Of a stretch of 15,537 nucleotides of DNA, positions 14,352-15,537 are shown piece by piece. Position numbers and translations under genes: made by a program. Source of the stretch: Lachnospiraceae bacterium UBA3772. GTDB lineage: Bacteria > Bacillota > Clostridia > Lachnospirales > Lachnospiraceae. The stretch's first letter is position 1; every line of letters starts with the position of its first letter. The notes beneath the pieces were generated by a model that saw only the letters and a program-made list of their open reading frames with translations, was not told where the DNA came from and searched no databases. The stretch spans positions 1 through 15,537 of the forward strand of contig DFFQ01000118.1 in the NCBI GenBank assembly GCA_002371025.1, read 5' to 3'.

Positions 14352-14375
14352 ATACAATTCTCCATCTTTTCTTAT

Positions 14376-14519
14376 TTACAAAACCAATACGTGTGCCATC
14401 CAGATATCTGAATGAAAGCATCGCGCGGTACTTGCTGCAATATCGGATACAGTCCAAACCAGTCTGGCGAGGTTTGAATCAACGTTGGTACCTGACCCCA
14501 ACGTGGTCTTTGTCGCCAT
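14376..14519 (-). other. Possible 47-residue ORF in a GC-richer insert
   Basis: Between the methyltransferase and PEBP genes, AAGGAG precedes an ATG at 14519 that opens a frame starting MATKTTLGSGTNVDSNL and ending at 14376. The stretch is visibly richer in G and C than its neighbours. A second open frame over the same bases, in phase with the methyltransferase gene, reads GQVPTLIQTSPDWFGLYP and also looks protein-like. Which frame, if any, is used cannot be decided. It may be foreign or a gene remnant. Confidence 0.3.
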
Positions 14520-14539
14520 TGAATTCTCCTTTTCTTTCA

Positions 14540-15283
14540 TCACTTTCTACATCTAAAAAATATGAAGTCTGGATGATGAACAACACCATCGAACATATCA
14601 GGATGCTCTTTCAACATTTCCTCGGGAACCATAGATTCCTGACATTCTTCTATAATAAACCCGGCAGAAATCATATCATTGATAAGAGTAGATACTTTTC
14701 TATGGTATACTTCATAATCATCTACAACCCACTTTATCCGGCGCTCTCCTTCTATGCCATAATTATGCAAATTAGCATAAAGTCGTACGCCATCTTCTGT
14801 TCTGGTATATCTGTCATATACCCCATCCCATGCTGTCGAAATCGGATGTGACATAGAAAAGACAAGATAACCTCCTTCATTAAGAAGAACATTTATTCTT
14901 TTCAATAATAGCAAAAAATCTTCTACATAATCAAAAGCGAGAGAACTTGTAACCAAATCAAACTTCCCATCTATTTGTTCAAGATCTTCAAATGCAAGTC
15001 TGCGGTAAATAATGTTCTCGGCCGAATTATTTGCTTTCGCATACCCCAGCATCTTCTCAGAAATATCTATACCAAGCACAGAATAAGCACCTGCTTTAGA
15101 ATACTGCATTGCATGCTGTCCCATTCCACAACCAATATCAAGTATTTTCTTCCCGTATAAATCAGGTAACATAGAACTGATTATTGGAGTTTCGATAACA
15201 TCATTGAAATTAATCTCTCTACTTCGAAGATTAGAAAAATTATCAAAAAACGCGTCATTGTCATATATATTTTGCTGTGGCAT
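14540..15283 (-). CDS. Class I SAM-dependent methyltransferase
   Basis: The 247-residue protein has the Rossmann-type methyltransferase fold: motif I ILDIGCGMGQHA (residues 47-58) binds SAM, GIDISEKML (71-79) carries the acidic residue for the ribose, then FDLVTSSLAFDYV (motif IV region) and LLNEGGYLVFSMSHPI (motif V-VI region). Such stand-alone enzymes methylate small molecules; the substrate is unknown. AAGGAG lies before ATG 15283. Its first 24 codons are also found, slightly diverged, at the start of the hypothetical gene 3 kb downstream on the same strand. Upstream lies a serine recombinase fragment. Confidence 0.92.
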   Translation of the reverse strand: MPQQNIYDNDAFFDNFSNLRSREINFNDVIETPIISSMLPDLYGKKILDIGCGMGQHAMQYSKAGAYSVLGIDISEKMLGYAKANNSAENIIYRRLAFEDLEQIDGKFDLVTSSLAFDYVEDFLLLLKRINVLLNEGGYLVFSMSHPISTAWDGVYDRYTRTEDGVRLYANLHNYGIEGERRIKWVVDDYEVYHRKVSTLINDMISAGFIIEECQESMVPEEMLKEHPDMFDGVVHHPDFIFFRCRK

Positions 15284-15290
15284 ATTATTC
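15211..15290 (-). repeat. 80-bp repeat, copy 2 (start of the methyltransferase gene)
   Basis: Partner of 12224-12303, gapless, 70 of 80 bases identical by eye. This copy is attached to a complete methyltransferase and is therefore the more likely source form. Confidence 0.8.
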
Positions 15291-15316
15291 TAACTCCTTA
15301 TTATCCATTTGGGGGG

Positions 15317-15472
15317 TTACATTTCTTCATATTCACCTGCGATTTCATATTCATTAAATTCACAGAATGCTTTCATTCGTGTCTTCTGAGCATCCAAGGA
15401 ATATCCGTCAATCTGCATGGACGTAGATACACGGGTATATAAATAGACTTTAATCTTTTTAGTCTTTTCCAA
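15317..15472 (-). pseudogene. Serine recombinase, N-terminal fragment of 51 codons
   Basis: The frame starts at TTG 15472, eight bases after AAGGAAA (15481-15487), and reads KVYLYTRVSTSMQ then DGYSLDAQKTRMKAFCEF, the classic start of a large serine recombinase (resolvase domain). The probable nucleophile is S16 in TRVS. It stops at a TAA after GEYEEM, where full-length enzymes continue for 400-500 residues. The rest of the catalytic domain and the DNA-binding part are absent, so it is inactive. It marks a former integrative element. Confidence 0.75.
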
Positions 15473-15505
15473 AGGCTGTCTTTCCTTGTTTTAATCTATC
15501 ATCGT

Positions 15506-15537
15506 GAAGCCTCACACGACTTAAGTCGCGTGCTTCC
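15506..15537 (-). mobile_element. Inverted repeat resembling an IS200/IS605-family end (partial)
   Basis: CACACGACTTAAGTCGCGTG (15513-15532) is a nearly perfect palindrome with a perfect 12-base core, inside GAAGC/GCTTC arms. On the minus strand it reads GCACGCGACTTAAGTCGTGT then GAGGCTTCAC. Ends of IS200/IS605 (TnpB-type) elements have hairpins of this look, so a tnpB element may lie beyond the right edge. The match is from memory and no transposase is in the window. Confidence 0.4.

Noticed and set aside
14393..14851. 152-residue + strand ORF opposite the methyltransferase gene
   Set aside because: It is antisense to a protein with clear SAM motifs and has no ribosome site.
1..15537. CRISPR arrays, tRNA or rRNA genes
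   Set aside because: No regularly spaced repeats, cloverleaf sequences or rRNA segments were seen on either strand; the only structured RNA found is the T-box leader.

Overview
The window looks like chromosomal DNA of a low-GC Gram-positive anaerobe, most likely a clostridium of the Lachnospiraceae type. The reasons are the AT-rich sequence, strong AGGAGG-type ribosome binding sites, many consensus sigma-A promoters with 17-base spacers, a T-box riboswitch, and the overall set of protein families. The genus cannot be fixed from sequence alone.

Left part (1-2100): a metal-homeostasis block. A Fur-family regulator and a ZIP metal transporter form a two-gene operon on the + strand. Divergent from them, at the window edge, is the first dozen codons of a gene behind an operator of three TGAACA half-sites, which fits an ArsR/SmtB-type metal sensor. 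A hypothetical gene follows on the minus strand, convergent with the ZIP gene.

Middle left (2098-7310), all minus strand: an EamA/DMT transporter whose start codon is out of frame through an A-tract, a GH25 lysozyme without a signal peptide, an HD-domain nucleotidase-like protein, peptidase T, a flavodoxin-like flavoprotein and a TetR regulator. The tetR promoter carries a clear palindromic operator exactly between -35 and -10, with further half-sites downstream, so self-repression of the tetR-flavoprotein operon is likely.

Middle (7311-10700): a T-box leader with an AUG specifier precedes a short, double-zinc-knuckle methionyl-tRNA synthetase. A strong two-way terminator separates it from a convergent NifS/IscS-type cysteine desulfurase, which has its own promoter.

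Right part (10696-15537), all minus strand: an accessory region of small enzymes (isochorismatase-like hydrolase, two GNAT acetyltransferases, a YbhB-type PEBP protein, a class I SAM methyltransferase) mixed with broken genes: a GNAT remnant, a 5'-truncated XRE regulator, a membrane-protein fragment and the first 51 codons of a serine recombinase. One hypothetical protein has taken its start and first ~24 codons from a copy of the methyltransferase gene 3 kb away. At the right edge an inverted repeat resembles an IS200/IS605 end. This looks like a recombination-worn island. I did not find a clearly new multi-gene defence or biosynthetic system; the most interesting items are the chimeric gene, the out-of-frame transporter start and the regulatory sites.
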